A DNA stretch of 64,000 bases from Rhodospirillaceae bacterium. Its GTDB lineage: Bacteria > Pseudomonadota > Alphaproteobacteria > CACIAM-22H2. The DNA lies in assembly GCA_022843945.1 (NCBI GenBank), contig JALHMR010000018.1, forward strand, positions 1-64,000, read 5' to 3'. This document shows positions 19,254-27,966 of this stretch, piece by piece (position 1 is the stretch's first letter; every line of letters begins with the position of its first letter). Made by a program: the position numbers and the translations under genes. The notes beneath the pieces were generated by a model. The model did not search any database and was not told the DNA's origin. It was given only the letters and a program-made list of their open reading frames with translations.

Positions 19254-19811
19254 ATGTTTTTCCGACTCGCCGCCCTGGCCCTGGTCGTGACAGTCGGGCT
19301 GTCGCCCGGGCCGGCGGTTGCGACCCAGCAGGATCAGCGCCTTCCCGCCCTGTTCGACAAGCTGAAGGGGGCCGCGAACCCGGCCGAGGCGCAATTTCAC
19401 GAGCAGATGATCTGGCGGATCTGGACCGAAGCCGGCGACCCGGCCACCGATACGCTGATGCAGCTCGGTCTCGGGGCCATGCAGACCGGTGATCTCGGCG
19501 GCGCGCTGTCGCTGTTCGACGCGGTGACGGCGCGGGCCCCCGACTTCGCCGAAGGCTGGAACAAGCGCGCCACCGTCTTCTTCATGATGGGGGCGATGGA
19601 GAAATCGGCCGAGGATGTGGCGCGCGTGCTGGCGCTGGAGCCGCGGCATTTCGGCGCCCTGTCGGGGCTGGGCCTGATCAACACGCATCTCAAGCGCGAG
19701 GATGCCGCGATCGCGGCCTTCGAGCAGGCGCTCAAGGTCAACCCGCATATGCCGGCGGTGAAGACGAACCTCGAGGAGCTGCGCAAGCGGCGCTCCAAGG
19801 GCGCGATCTAG
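19254..19811 (+). CDS. Secreted tetratricopeptide-repeat protein
   Basis: A 185-residue protein with a signal peptide (MFFRLAALALVVTVGLSPGPAVA) cleaved near residue 23 and about three TPR units (ALSLFDAVTARAPDFAEGWNK; EDVARVLALEPRHFGALSGL; AAIAAFEQALKVNPHMPAV, positions ~85-175). ATG 19254 gives the clean signal peptide; the upstream extension of the frame overlaps the divergent gene and is not expected to be translated. A periplasmic scaffold role is likely. Confidence 0.78.
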   Translation: MFFRLAALALVVTVGLSPGPAVATQQDQRLPALFDKLKGAANPAEAQFHEQMIWRIWTEAGDPATDTLMQLGLGAMQTGDLGGALSLFDAVTARAPDFAEGWNKRATVFFMMGAMEKSAEDVARVLALEPRHFGALSGLGLINTHLKREDAAIAAFEQALKVNPHMPAVKTNLEELRKRRSKGAI

Positions 19812-19910
19812 GTTAAGGTTGCCGATCACCGGTCCGTGATCAATCACCCCAACGTGACTTGCCCGCAGGATCGCGGGCCGTAAGATGGGCGGCAGGCGGA
19901 GGTAAAGCCA

Positions 19911-20903
19911 ATGAACATCAAGCGCAAAAAAGGCTGGGAAATTCCTGAATCGCAGGCGACGCCGGAAACGGTGTTCCGCAACCGCCGTCGGTTCTTGACC
20001 GCGGGCGCCGCGGGGGCGCTGGCCCTCGGCGGTGGCGCCTACCTGGCCATTGGTCAGGGCGGCGATGCCGTGGCCCAGGCGCAGCCCGATCCCTCGGCCG
20101 GTCTCTATCCGGCGCCGCGCAGCATGCGCTACCGGCTCGACCGCGAGGTCACCGAGGAAAAGGTGTCGACCACCTACAACAACTTCTACGAATTCGGCAC
20201 CTCGAAGAACATCTGGCAGGCGGCGCAGAAGCTGCCGATCCGCCCCTGGCAGGTGAAGATCGACGGCCTCGTCGCCAAGGAGATGGTTGTCGATATCGAC
20301 GACCTGCTGAAGAAGGTGCAGCTCGAGGAACGCCTCTACCGGCACCGCTGCGTCGAAGCCTGGTCGATGGCCGTGCCGTGGACCGGCTTCCCGATGAAGG
20401 CGCTGGTCGACATCGCCCAGCCGACCTCGGCGGCGAAGTACGTACGCATGGAGACCTTCAACCGCCCGGACGTCGCCAGCGGCATGAAGGCGTCGTTCTA
20501 TTCCTGGCCCTATATCGAAGGGTTGACGATGGCCGAGGCGACGAACGAGCTGACGCTGATGGTGACCGGCATCTACGGCAAGCCGCTGCCCAAGCAGATG
20601 GGCGCCCCGATCCGCCTGGTGACGCCCTGGAAGTACGGCTTCAAGTGCATCAAGTCCATCGTCCGCGTCACCTTCACCGACGAGCGCCCGCGCAGCTTCT
20701 GGGAAGTGTCGCAGGGCTCCGAGTATGGGTTCTGGGCCAACGTCAATCCGCGCGTTTCGCATCCGCGCTGGAGCCAGGCGAGCGAGGAAATCATCGGCAC
20801 CGGCGGCAAGCGCGTGCCGACCCAGCTCTACAACGGCTACGGCGACTTCGTTGCCTCGATGTACACGGACCTGGAGAAGAGCGGCGAGCGGCTGTGGATG
20901 TGA
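19911..20903 (+). CDS. msrP: Periplasmic methionine-sulfoxide reductase catalytic subunit MsrP
   Basis: A 330-residue molybdopterin protein with a Tat signal (NRRRFLTAGAAGALALGGG, residues ~24-42) and the molybdenum-coordinating cysteine in HRCVEAWSMAVPWTGFP near residue 148. It repairs oxidised methionine in periplasmic proteins using electrons from MsrQ. No msrQ gene follows here; a strong terminator lies 18 bp downstream. The length and motifs match YedY/MsrP fully. Confidence 0.93.
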   Translation: MNIKRKKGWEIPESQATPETVFRNRRRFLTAGAAGALALGGGAYLAIGQGGDAVAQAQPDPSAGLYPAPRSMRYRLDREVTEEKVSTTYNNFYEFGTSKNIWQAAQKLPIRPWQVKIDGLVAKEMVVDIDDLLKKVQLEERLYRHRCVEAWSMAVPWTGFPMKALVDIAQPTSAAKYVRMETFNRPDVASGMKASFYSWPYIEGLTMAEATNELTLMVTGIYGKPLPKQMGAPIRLVTPWKYGFKCIKSIVRVTFTDERPRSFWEVSQGSEYGFWANVNPRVSHPRWSQASEEIIGTGGKRVPTQLYNGYGDFVASMYTDLEKSGERLWM

Positions 20904-20920
20904 TTTCCCGCGCCTGAAAG

Positions 20921-20951
20921 AAAAAGCCGGGTCGTGAGACCCGGCTTTTTT
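20921..20951. terminator. Bidirectional Rho-independent terminator
   Basis: A 13-bp stem, AAAAAGCCGGGTC / GACCCGGCTTTTT, with a GTGA tetraloop, flanked by A5 and T6. It serves msrP on the plus strand and the DUF4142 gene on the minus strand. Confidence 0.9.
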
Positions 20952-20966
20952 GTTGCCGTGGTGGCG

Positions 20967-21596
20967 CTAACGGCGCGGCTCGGCGGGTCGGGAGTCCGCC
21001 GGGCGTGAACCCGCCGGGGCCGCGGCCGTCTGGCGCTGCAGGGTCTGTGCCTGCTGCAGGTGTTGCTTGACGTGCGGCAAGGCGTCCGCCGCGACTTTCT
21101 TCAGTCCCGCGTCGTCACCGTTCTTGGAGTAGTTCTCGAACAGCTTCGCCGCCTGCTGGTGGCCCTGCACCTGCATCTCCATGTATTTGCGGTCGAAGTT
21201 GGCGCCGCTCTCCTTGCGCAGATCGTCGAGCTTCGCCCGGTGTGCGCGGTCGATCTCCGCCGCCGGTTCGCCGGTCGCGGAGCGCTGGTTCACAGCCGCC
21301 GACTTGAGCTGCGTCGACATCTTGGTGTGCTCGTCGATCATGTGCTGGGCAAAACGGCGCACGCCGTCGTTGCGCGACTTCTCCAGCGCGATCTTCGCCG
21401 CTTCGATCTCGAAAGCGTCGGTCACGGCGGCTTCCTTGACGAACTTCGTCGAGTCCATCTTGGCGGCGGTATTGCGCTCGGCGGCCGGGCGCTGCTGCGG
21501 CTGGCTCGGCTGCTGGGCTACGGCCGGGTCCAGGCTCAGGCCGAGCGCGACGACGGATGCTGCGGTCGACAAGGCAAAAAGACGCGTACGCGACAT
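20967..21596 (-). CDS. Secreted DUF4142 protein
   Basis: A 209-residue protein with a signal peptide ending near AVAQ (residue ~28), then a helical DUF4142 domain (KFVKEAAVTDAFEIEAAKIAL; RRFAQHMIDEHTKMSTQLKS; YMEMQVQGHQQAAKLFENY). The family resembles ferritin-like four-helix bundles and is often stress-related. The ends are rich in Pro, Ala and Arg. It is monocistronic and ends at the shared terminator. Confidence 0.88.
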   Translation of the reverse strand: MSRTRLFALSTAASVVALGLSLDPAVAQQPSQPQQRPAAERNTAAKMDSTKFVKEAAVTDAFEIEAAKIALEKSRNDGVRRFAQHMIDEHTKMSTQLKSAAVNQRSATGEPAAEIDRAHRAKLDDLRKESGANFDRKYMEMQVQGHQQAAKLFENYSKNGDDAGLKKVAADALPHVKQHLQQAQTLQRQTAAAPAGSRPADSRPAEPRR

Positions 21597-21672
21597 GGGA
21601 GTTCTCCGGATAAAGGGGTCAGTGCCCTATTAGCGGAGCCGCACACCCGCGGTTCCATTTGCCACGCTCGGC

Positions 21673-22545
21673 TTAAGGGTTAGTGGCCTGAAAGGTATCG
21701 CAGGCTTCCAGCGTGCCGGCCTCCAGGCCGCGCTTGAACCAGCGCACGCGCTGCGCCGAGCTGCCATGGGTGAATGAGTCCGGCACCACGCGCCCCTGCG
21801 CCTGGCGTTGCAGCCGGTCGTCGCCGATGGCGCTGGCGGCGTTGAGCGCCTCCTCGATATCGCCTTCCTCGAGCACGCGCCTGGCGCGGTCGGCGTGATG
21901 CGCCCACAGGCCGGAGTAGCAGTCCGCCTGCAGCTCGAGCCGCACGGACAGCGCGTTGGCCTGCGCTCGCGGGCCGCGCTGCTGCGCCGCCCGCACGCGC
22001 TCCGCCGTGCCCAGGATGTTCTGCACGTGGTGGCCGACCTCGTGGGCGATGACATAGGCCTGGGCGAAGTCGCCGGGGGCGCGGAAGCGGCGGCGCAGCT
22101 CCTCGAAGAAGCTGAGGTCGATATAGATGCGACGGTCGAGCGGGCAGTAGAACGGCCCCATCGCCGCCTGGCCCACTCCGCATTCGGACTCCACGCCGCC
22201 GCTGAACAGCACCAGGCGCGGCTCCTCGTAGCTGCGCCCGGCGCGGCGGAAGAGCTCCTGCCAGGTCTGCTCGGTGTCGCCGAGCACCGCCGAGACGAAA
22301 TCGCGCATCTCGCGCTCGCCGGCCGTCTCCGGGGTTTGGCGCGTGCTCTGGCCGGGGACCGGGCCGCCTTCGAGCAGGACCAGCGGATCGAAGCCGAAGA
22401 ACAGGCCGGCCAGGACCACGAGAACCAGCCCGACGCCGCCGATACCGCCGCCCCGGCCCAGGCGCATGGGGAAACGCATGCCGCCGCCAAAGCCGCCGCG
22501 GCGATCCTCGATGTTGCCGCTCCGCCGAAGGTCCTGCCAGCGCAT
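21673..22545 (-). CDS. YpfJ-family neutral zinc metallopeptidase
   Basis: A 290-residue membrane-anchored protein. It begins MRWQDLRRSGNIEDRRG, with a glycine-rich stretch and one transmembrane helix (residues ~30-52). The zinc-binding motif HEVGHHVQN sits in YVIAHEVGHHVQNILG near residue 170, and there is a conserved ELQADCYSGLWAHH downstream, giving the third ligand. ATG 22543-22545 matches the usual family start; the frame is open to 22671. Confidence 0.87.
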   Translation of the reverse strand: MRWQDLRRSGNIEDRRGGFGGGMRFPMRLGRGGGIGGVGLVLVVLAGLFFGFDPLVLLEGGPVPGQSTRQTPETAGEREMRDFVSAVLGDTEQTWQELFRRAGRSYEEPRLVLFSGGVESECGVGQAAMGPFYCPLDRRIYIDLSFFEELRRRFRAPGDFAQAYVIAHEVGHHVQNILGTAERVRAAQQRGPRAQANALSVRLELQADCYSGLWAHHADRARRVLEEGDIEEALNAASAIGDDRLQRQAQGRVVPDSFTHGSSAQRVRWFKRGLEAGTLEACDTFQATNP

Positions 22546-22658
22546 GAGCCACCAACGCCGGTCGCGGCTTGGGCGTTCCGCAGCACCCCGCTGGAACCGG
22601 AGCCGTAGGGCACGCGTTAGGCTCTGACATTCCGGTGGGACGGAGAGGCGGGCCGGCG

Positions 22659-23162
22659 GTGGCGACATCACTCAAGGATTTGCGGGCGCTTCTGCTCCGC
22701 GATCTCCAGGAGATGGTCGGCGCCGACCGGCTGCTGCTGGCGGCGTGGCCGCACCTGGTCCGCGCAGCCACGGCCCGCCCGCTCAGGAAATTCTGCGGCG
22801 AGGGGATCGACTACACCCAGGAGCGGCTTACCCGGCTGCAAACCGTCCTGTGCGGCCTCGGCGAGCGGCCGCTTGCCGCCGGCGCGCCGGCCATGCGGCG
22901 GCTGATCGCCGGGGCGCTGGCCGCCGCGCGCACGAAACAGCCCGCCTTGCGCGATGTCGCCATACTCGGCGCCGTGCAGCGGATCTCGCATCATGGGCGC
23001 GCCGGCTATGGCAGCCTGCAGGCTTATGCGACGGCGCTGGGCGAGCACCGGGCGGCGGCGCTGCTGAAGAAGTGCTACCGCGAGAAGGACGACGCGACGA
23101 AGGAAATGGTGACGATGCGCGCGCGCCACCTGCTGCCGCGCGCCAGGCGCCGCCGGCCTTAA
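22659..23162 (+). CDS. DUF892 / YciF-like ferritin-like protein
   Basis: A 167-residue helical protein that begins LKDLRALLLRDLQEMVGAD, the usual start of YciE/YciF-type DUF892 proteins, with four long helices and a basic tail. Conserved acidic/His residues of the fold are partly present (EGIDYTQERLTRL; GRAGYGSLQAYATALGEH). GTG 22659 follows GGAGAGG. The family is linked to stress responses; the metal site here looks incomplete, so the function is open. Confidence 0.75.
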   Translation: MATSLKDLRALLLRDLQEMVGADRLLLAAWPHLVRAATARPLRKFCGEGIDYTQERLTRLQTVLCGLGERPLAAGAPAMRRLIAGALAAARTKQPALRDVAILGAVQRISHHGRAGYGSLQAYATALGEHRAAALLKKCYREKDDATKEMVTMRARHLLPRARRRRP

Positions 23163-23254
23163 CCGCGTCCCACCGCAGTGGGCAAAGATGGGCAGGGCGG
23201 GCCTTGCCAATGGCCCACCCCGCCAGCAATCTGTAGGCAGAGCCGCACAGGACG

Positions 23255-23275
23255 GGTCCGTCCGAGAGACGGACC
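23255..23275 (+). promoter_or_regulatory. Leader hairpin upstream of the ABC operon
   Basis: GGTCCGTC (23255-23262) and GACGGACC (23268-23275) form a perfect 8-bp stem with a CGAGA loop, 35 bp upstream of the substrate-binding protein gene. It has no U-run and does not match a riboswitch consensus I can recall. It may stabilise the leader or serve as a protein site. Confidence 0.35.
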
Positions 23276-23309
23276 GCCATAACGCGGCCGATTTACGGGA
23301 GGACCCGCC

Positions 23310-24290
23310 ATGCGCCATCGCCAGCCCGACCGCGTGCGCCGCACACTACTCGTCGGCAGCGCCGCCACCCTGTTCGCCCCGCGTCTCGCCTTCGGACAGG
23401 CCGCCACCACGGTGCGCATCGGCGTGCCGACCAAGACCTATTTCCCGACCATCATCGCCGAGACGGCGATCCGCCAGAAGCTCTTCGAGAAGGAAGGCCT
23501 GAAGCCCGAGCTGACCATCTATCGCAGTGGCGCCGAGGGCTTCGAGGCCATCGCCGCCGGCGCGGCCGACATCATCTACAACTCGTCGATGAGTGTCGCC
23601 GGCGGCCTGAACAAGGGCGTCAAGGTGCGCAACGTCGCCAATGGCGGCCTCGGCTATTACGGCTGGTACCTCGTGGTGAAGCCGGATTCACCGATCAAGT
23701 CGCCCGCCGATCTCGCCGGCAAGAAGGTTGGCATCACCGCCGCCGGCTCGGGCTCCGACATCCTGGCGCTCTGGGCGCAGAATCATCACAAGATACAGTT
23801 CACCCGCGTGCCCGTCGGCGGCGGCGGCCTGGTGCCCAACCTGCTCACCGGCAACATCGACGCGACGGTCATCTACTCGCCGCTCAGCTTCAAGATGTTC
23901 ATCGACAAGCAGGCCCGCGAGCTGATCGATTTCGGCGCCGCAGTGCCGCCGCACTCGACCGGCAGCTGGATCGCCACCGACAAGATGATCGCCGAGCGGC
24001 CGCAGGTGCTGCAGAAGGCGCTCAACGCCCTCTACGGCGGCTTGGGCTTCCTGTGCGACGACAAGAACCGGGCGACGGCGATCAAGCTGGTGGCCGAGAT
24101 CGACGAGATCCCGGAGAACATCGCCGCCGAGGAGCTCGACAAGAGCCTCAAGAAACTGTCGCGCACCGGTGAGTTCCGCAAGGAGTGGATGGCGACGGCC
24201 CTCGACATGGCGAGGCTCATCGGCATGACCAACCTGGCGCCGGTCGAGGAGATCTACGTCGACAAGTTCCAGCCCAAGCCGACTGTGTGA
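23310..24290 (+). CDS. NitT/TauT-type ABC transporter substrate-binding protein
   Basis: A 326-residue periplasmic protein of the NMT1/THI5/SsuA-like class. It has a Tat-like signal (RVRRTLLVGSAATLFAPRLAFGQA), then TTVRIGVPTKTYFPTIIAETAIR and AAGAADIIYNSSMSVAGGLNKG of lobe 1 and NGGLGYYGWYLVVKPDSPIKS in the hinge region. It heads an operon with two permeases, an ATPase and a MetE-like gene. The class covers nitrate, taurine, sulfonates, pyrimidines and other small ligands; which one binds here cannot be read. Confidence 0.85.
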   Translation: MRHRQPDRVRRTLLVGSAATLFAPRLAFGQAATTVRIGVPTKTYFPTIIAETAIRQKLFEKEGLKPELTIYRSGAEGFEAIAAGAADIIYNSSMSVAGGLNKGVKVRNVANGGLGYYGWYLVVKPDSPIKSPADLAGKKVGITAAGSGSDILALWAQNHHKIQFTRVPVGGGGLVPNLLTGNIDATVIYSPLSFKMFIDKQARELIDFGAAVPPHSTGSWIATDKMIAERPQVLQKALNALYGGLGFLCDDKNRATAIKLVAEIDEIPENIAAEELDKSLKKLSRTGEFRKEWMATALDMARLIGMTNLAPVEEIYVDKFQPKPTV

Positions 24291-24296
24291 TATTGG

Positions 24297-24375
24297 CCCC
24301 CACCTCACCCTCCCGCTGAAGCGGGTCCCTCCCTCTCCGCCCCCGGGGGCGGAGAGGGTTGGGGTGAGGTGGGGG
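24297..24375. repeat. GC-rich intergenic palindrome
   Basis: Outer arms CCCCACCTCACCC (from 24298) and GGGTGAGGTGGGG (to 24374) enclose an inner stem CTCTCCGCCCCC / GGGGGCGGAGAG (24334-24357). It fills nearly the whole gap between the binding-protein and permease genes. A related palindrome lies at 25,939. It looks like a REP-type dispersed unit of this genome. Confidence 0.7.
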
Positions 24376-24383
24376 AATCACCG

Positions 24384-25136
24384 ATGACCAAAACCCAGAT
24401 CATCACCGCCCGGCTTGCCCTGCTCGCCCTCGTATTAGGCCTGTGGCAGGTGCTGCCGTCGAACAACGTGATCAACCCGCTGCTATTGCCACCGCTGGGC
24501 GACGTGCTGTCGATGCTCTGGACCTTGCTCGGCCAGCCGCGGGTGCACGAGGCGATCGCCACCACGGCACTGGAGGTGCTGGTCGCCTTCATCATCGCCG
24601 TGCCGGTCGGCGCCACGCTCGGCGTGATCATCGCCGAGAGCCCGTACCTGACGGCGATCTTCAAGCCGATCCTGTTCTACGTCTTCAGCGTGCCGAAATC
24701 GATTTTCCTTCCCTTGTTCATCCTGGTCTTCGGCATCGGCTTCCCGCAGAAGGTCGCCTACGCCGCCTTCACCACCGGCTTCGTCGTGCTGATGAGCGCC
24801 ATGGCGGCGGTGGAATCGGTGAAGGCCGACCATATCCTCGTGGCGCGTTCTTACGGCGCGACGCGCGGCCAGATCCTGACGCGCATCTACATCCCGAGCA
24901 TGATGCCGATCCTGCTCGAGACCATCCGGATCGCCATGATCTTCAACTTCACCGGCGTGATGATCGCCGAGATGTACGCCTCGCGCACCGGCATCGGCCA
25001 CCTGATCGCCGGCTGGGGCGAGAATTTCCAGATGCAGCAGCTCTTCGCCGGCGTCATCCTGCTGGCCGCCACCGCCATCCTGTTCAACGAGATCATCCGT
25101 TCCCTCGAGGCACGATGCAGCACGTGGCGAACCTAG
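24384..25136 (+). CDS. ABC transporter permease (NitT/TauT type), first of two
   Basis: A 250-residue inner-membrane permease with six hydrophobic segments and the EAA-like loop VARSYGATRGQILTRIYIPSMMP near residue 155. ATG 24384 is preceded by a G-rich run (GGGGGAA); GTG 24369 is an alternative. Its last 22 bp overlap the ATPase gene, so the two are coupled. Confidence 0.85.
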   Translation: MTKTQIITARLALLALVLGLWQVLPSNNVINPLLLPPLGDVLSMLWTLLGQPRVHEAIATTALEVLVAFIIAVPVGATLGVIIAESPYLTAIFKPILFYVFSVPKSIFLPLFILVFGIGFPQKVAYAAFTTGFVVLMSAMAAVESVKADHILVARSYGATRGQILTRIYIPSMMPILLETIRIAMIFNFTGVMIAEMYASRTGIGHLIAGWGENFQMQQLFAGVILLAATAILFNEIIRSLEARCSTWRT

Positions 25137-25921
25137 CAGACCGCCGGCCCCAGCCCGAGGAGACGGCGATCGAGGTCGCCGGGCTGAGCCATGTCTACGA
25201 CGGCCCCGATGGCGGCGTCCCGGCCCTCCAGGACATCACCATGAGCGTCGGCTCCGGCCGCTTCATCGTCGTCGTCGGCCCCAGCGGCTGCGGCAAGACC
25301 TCGCTGCTGATGATGCTGGCGGGCCTGCGGGCGCAGAGCCGGGGCACCATCACCTGCTACGGCAGGCCGATCCCGGATCCCGACCCCAAGCGCGTCGGCG
25401 TCATCTTCCAGGAGGCGAGCCTCTTCCCCTGGCTGACGGCGGTGGAGAACGTCGAGTTCCCCCTGAGCCTGCGCGGCGACCCGAAGGACGAGCGCCGCCG
25501 CCGCTCCGAGGCGATGCTGGAGCTGGTCGGCCTCCAGGGGTTCGGCGCGCGCTACCCGCACGAGCTGTCGGGCGGCATGAAGCAGCGCGTGTCGATCGCC
25601 CGCGGCCTGATCCAGGATCCGCCCGTGCTGCTGATGGACGAGCCCTTCGCGGCGCTCGACGAGCAGACGCGCATGACCATGGGCCATGAGCTGCTGCGCA
25701 TCTGGAACGCCACGCGCAAGACCGTGGTCTTCATCACCCACAGCCTGACCGAGGCCGTGTACCTCGCCGACGAGGTGCTGGTGATGTCGGCGCGGCCGGG
25801 CCGGATCATCGACCGCATCCCCATCACCCTGCCGCGGCCGCGCACCTACGAGATGATGGCCACCGACGTCTTCGGCAAGCTGCGCGACCGGATCTGGCAG
25901 CAGATCCGCCAGGTGCCGTGA
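25115..25921 (+). CDS. ABC transporter ATPase (NitT/TauT type)
   Basis: A 268-residue ATPase: Walker A GPSGCGKTSLL near residue 55, Q-loop FQEASLFPWLTA, signature LSGGMKQRVSIARG, Walker B VLLMDEPFAALDEQT and the H-loop VFITHSLTEAV. ATG 25115 overlaps the permease stop. The frame is open far upstream but that part lies inside the permease gene and is not coding. It energises import. Confidence 0.9.
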   Translation: MQHVANLADRRPQPEETAIEVAGLSHVYDGPDGGVPALQDITMSVGSGRFIVVVGPSGCGKTSLLMMLAGLRAQSRGTITCYGRPIPDPDPKRVGVIFQEASLFPWLTAVENVEFPLSLRGDPKDERRRRSEAMLELVGLQGFGARYPHELSGGMKQRVSIARGLIQDPPVLLMDEPFAALDEQTRMTMGHELLRIWNATRKTVVFITHSLTEAVYLADEVLVMSARPGRIIDRIPITLPRPRTYEMMATDVFGKLRDRIWQQIRQVP

Positions 25922-25938
25922 TGATGTTCCGTAACATA

Positions 25939-26043
25939 CCCCCCACCCTAACCCTCCCCCGCAAGGGGGGAGGGGACAAGAAGGGCGAAAGCGCCTTTTT
26001 TGTCTTCTCCCTCCCCCTTGATGGGGGAGGGTGGGGTGGGGGT
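25939..26043. repeat. Compound GC-rich palindrome with internal terminator-like hairpin
   Basis: Outer C-rich and G-rich arms (CCCCACCCTAACCCTCCCCC from ~25941; GGGGGAGGGTGGGGTGGGGG to ~26042) enclose a hairpin GGCG-AAAG-CGCC followed by T6 (25983-26001). The arms resemble those of the palindrome at 24,297. The T-run could reduce transcription into the second permease gene. Confidence 0.65.
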
Positions 26044-26075
26044 GACTCCGGCCTCGACCATTTTGGACGGTAGCC

Positions 26076-26891
26076 ATGACGATCCGCCGCCCTGAGCCCT
26101 CGACCGTGCGCTGGGCGATGCTCGTCACGCTGCTCTTCCTCTGGGAGTTCGTGCCGACCACCGGCCTGCTGCCGGAGCTGTTCCTGCCCGCCCTGTCGTC
26201 GACCCTCAAGGTGCTCTACCACGACTGGCGGACCTATTTCGGGGCGCTGCTGGTGACGCTCTACGAAGTCGGCTTCGCCATGCTGATCTCCTGCGGCGGC
26301 GGCATCCTGGTCGGCGCGCTGATCGGCGGGGTGATGACCCTGCGCAACCTGCTGCTGCCGGTCTTCTCCAGCCTCTACGCCGTGCCGATCGTCATCCTCT
26401 ACCCGGTGTTCACCGCCTGGTTCGGGGTCGGCTCTGAGTCCAAGATCGCCTTCGCCGGCATCTATGCGTTCTTCCCGGTGATGCTGTCGACCGCGGCCGG
26501 CATCCGCACCATCGAGCCGCATTTCATCCTCGCGGCGCGCGCCATGGGCGCCACGACGCCGCAACTCGTGACGCGGGTGGTCATCCCGGCCTCGCTGCCC
26601 ACGGTGTTCGCCGGCCTGCGGCTCGGCGGAGCGCTGACCATCATCGGTGTCGTGGTCTCGGAGATGCTGACCTCGGCGGCGGGCATCGGCTACCTCGTCA
26701 CCCTCAACCGCACCATTCTTGAAAGCTCCCGCGTCTTCGCCGCGATCCTGATGATTCTTATCCTCGCGGTCGCCTATTTCATGTTCGCCCGCGCGCTCGA
26801 ACGGCGCGTCGTGGTCTGGCAGGCGGCCGGCAAGCAGCCCCAACAGGCACGCGACACCACCGCCACCGTTCCCGTCACCGCTACTGCCTAA
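26076..26891 (+). CDS. ABC transporter permease (NitT/TauT type), second
   Basis: A 271-residue permease with six membrane segments and the loop AARAMGATTPQLVTRVVIPASLP near residue 155. It is only distantly similar to the first permease, so the transporter may be a heterodimer or the operon may hold two alternative permeases. ATG 26076. It is separated from the ATPase gene by the palindrome and from the MetE-like gene by 10 bp. Confidence 0.85.
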   Translation: MTIRRPEPSTVRWAMLVTLLFLWEFVPTTGLLPELFLPALSSTLKVLYHDWRTYFGALLVTLYEVGFAMLISCGGGILVGALIGGVMTLRNLLLPVFSSLYAVPIVILYPVFTAWFGVGSESKIAFAGIYAFFPVMLSTAAGIRTIEPHFILAARAMGATTPQLVTRVVIPASLPTVFAGLRLGGALTIIGVVVSEMLTSAAGIGYLVTLNRTILESSRVFAAILMILILAVAYFMFARALERRVVVWQAAGKQPQQARDTTATVPVTATA

Positions 26892-26901
26892 GAGTCCGCC
26901 C

Positions 26902-27945
26902 ATGTCCAAGCCCGTCCCCCGGATTCTCCCCACCACCGTCGTCGGCAGCTACCCGCAGCCCGACTGGCTGGTTGATCGCAAGCTGCTGTCGAAGGTCGTG
27001 CCGCGCACGCGCATGGCCGAGATCTGGCGCATCCCCGAGCCGTTCCTCGAAGAGGCCCAGGACGACGCCACCGTGCTGGCCATCCGCGACATGGAGCGGC
27101 TCGGGCTCGACATCATCACCGACGGCGAGATGCGGCGCGAAAGCTATTCTAACCGCTTCGCCACGGCGCTCGACGGCCTCGACCTGGCCAATCCCGGGCA
27201 CGTCAAGGCGCGCTCCGGGGCCATGACGCCGGTGCCGCGCGTGGTGGGCAAGATCCGCCGCAGCCGCCCGGTGGAGCTGCGCGACATGGAGTTCCTGCGC
27301 CGCAACACGGATCGCGCCGCCAAGATCACCCTGCCGGGTCCGTTCACCATGGGCCAGCAGGCGAAGAACGACCATTACAAGGACGCCGAGGAGATGGCGA
27401 TGGACTTCGCCGCCGCGGTCAACGAGGAGGCGCTCGACCTGCAGAAGGCGGGCGCCGACGTCATCCAGCTCGACGAGCCCTGGCTGCGCAATGATCCAGA
27501 ATCCGCCAAGCGCTACGCGATCAAGGCGATCAACCGGGCGCTCCAGGGCATCACCGTGCCGACGGTGGTCCATCTCTGCTTCGGCTACGGGCTGGTGGTG
27601 CCGGGCGAGACGAAACCCAAGGACTACGCCTTCCTCGCCGAGCTGGCCGACAGCACGGCGACGCAGATCTCGATCGAATCGGCGCAGCCGAAGCTCGACC
27701 TCGGCGTGCTGCGCGACCTCGCGGGCAAGACGGTGATGCTCGGCGTCATCGATCTCGCGGATCTGGGCATCGAAAGCGCCGAGACGGTGGCCGGGCGCAT
27801 CCGCGCCGGCCTCAAATTCACCACGCCCGACCGGCTGGTGCCGGCCCCCGATTGCGGCATGAAGTACCTGCCGCGCGAGGTCGCCACCGGCAAGCTCAAG
27901 GCGCTGGTCGACGGCGCGGCGATCGTGCGGCGGGAGGTGTCCTAG
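26902..27945 (+). CDS. Single-domain MetE-like (cobalamin-independent methionine synthase family) protein
   Basis: A 347-residue TIM-barrel protein of the MetE C-terminal/UROD superfamily. TTVVGSYPQPDWLV at the N-terminus and HLCFGYG and APDCGMKYLPREVA near the C-terminus carry the expected zinc ligands (His and two Cys). It lacks the MetE N-terminal domain, as in archaeal MetE and several alphaproteobacterial paralogues that act on other methyl or thiol substrates. Its place at the end of an ABC operon hints that the imported ligand is a methylated or sulfur compound; this is inference. Confidence 0.8.
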   Translation: MSKPVPRILPTTVVGSYPQPDWLVDRKLLSKVVPRTRMAEIWRIPEPFLEEAQDDATVLAIRDMERLGLDIITDGEMRRESYSNRFATALDGLDLANPGHVKARSGAMTPVPRVVGKIRRSRPVELRDMEFLRRNTDRAAKITLPGPFTMGQQAKNDHYKDAEEMAMDFAAAVNEEALDLQKAGADVIQLDEPWLRNDPESAKRYAIKAINRALQGITVPTVVHLCFGYGLVVPGETKPKDYAFLAELADSTATQISIESAQPKLDLGVLRDLAGKTVMLGVIDLADLGIESAETVAGRIRAGLKFTTPDRLVPAPDCGMKYLPREVATGKLKALVDGAAIVRREVS

Positions 27946-27966
27946 GGCACGCCAGCCTGCAGACAT

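Noticed and set aside
23221-23309. Leader of the ABC operon as a guanidine-I (ykkC) riboswitch, because of TCCGAGAG and a NitT/TauT operon downstream
   Set aside because: Only short pieces match. The conserved GGUUCCG and AAAAGCCCGGGAGA blocks are missing, and the TCCGAGAG falls inside a simple perfect hairpin.
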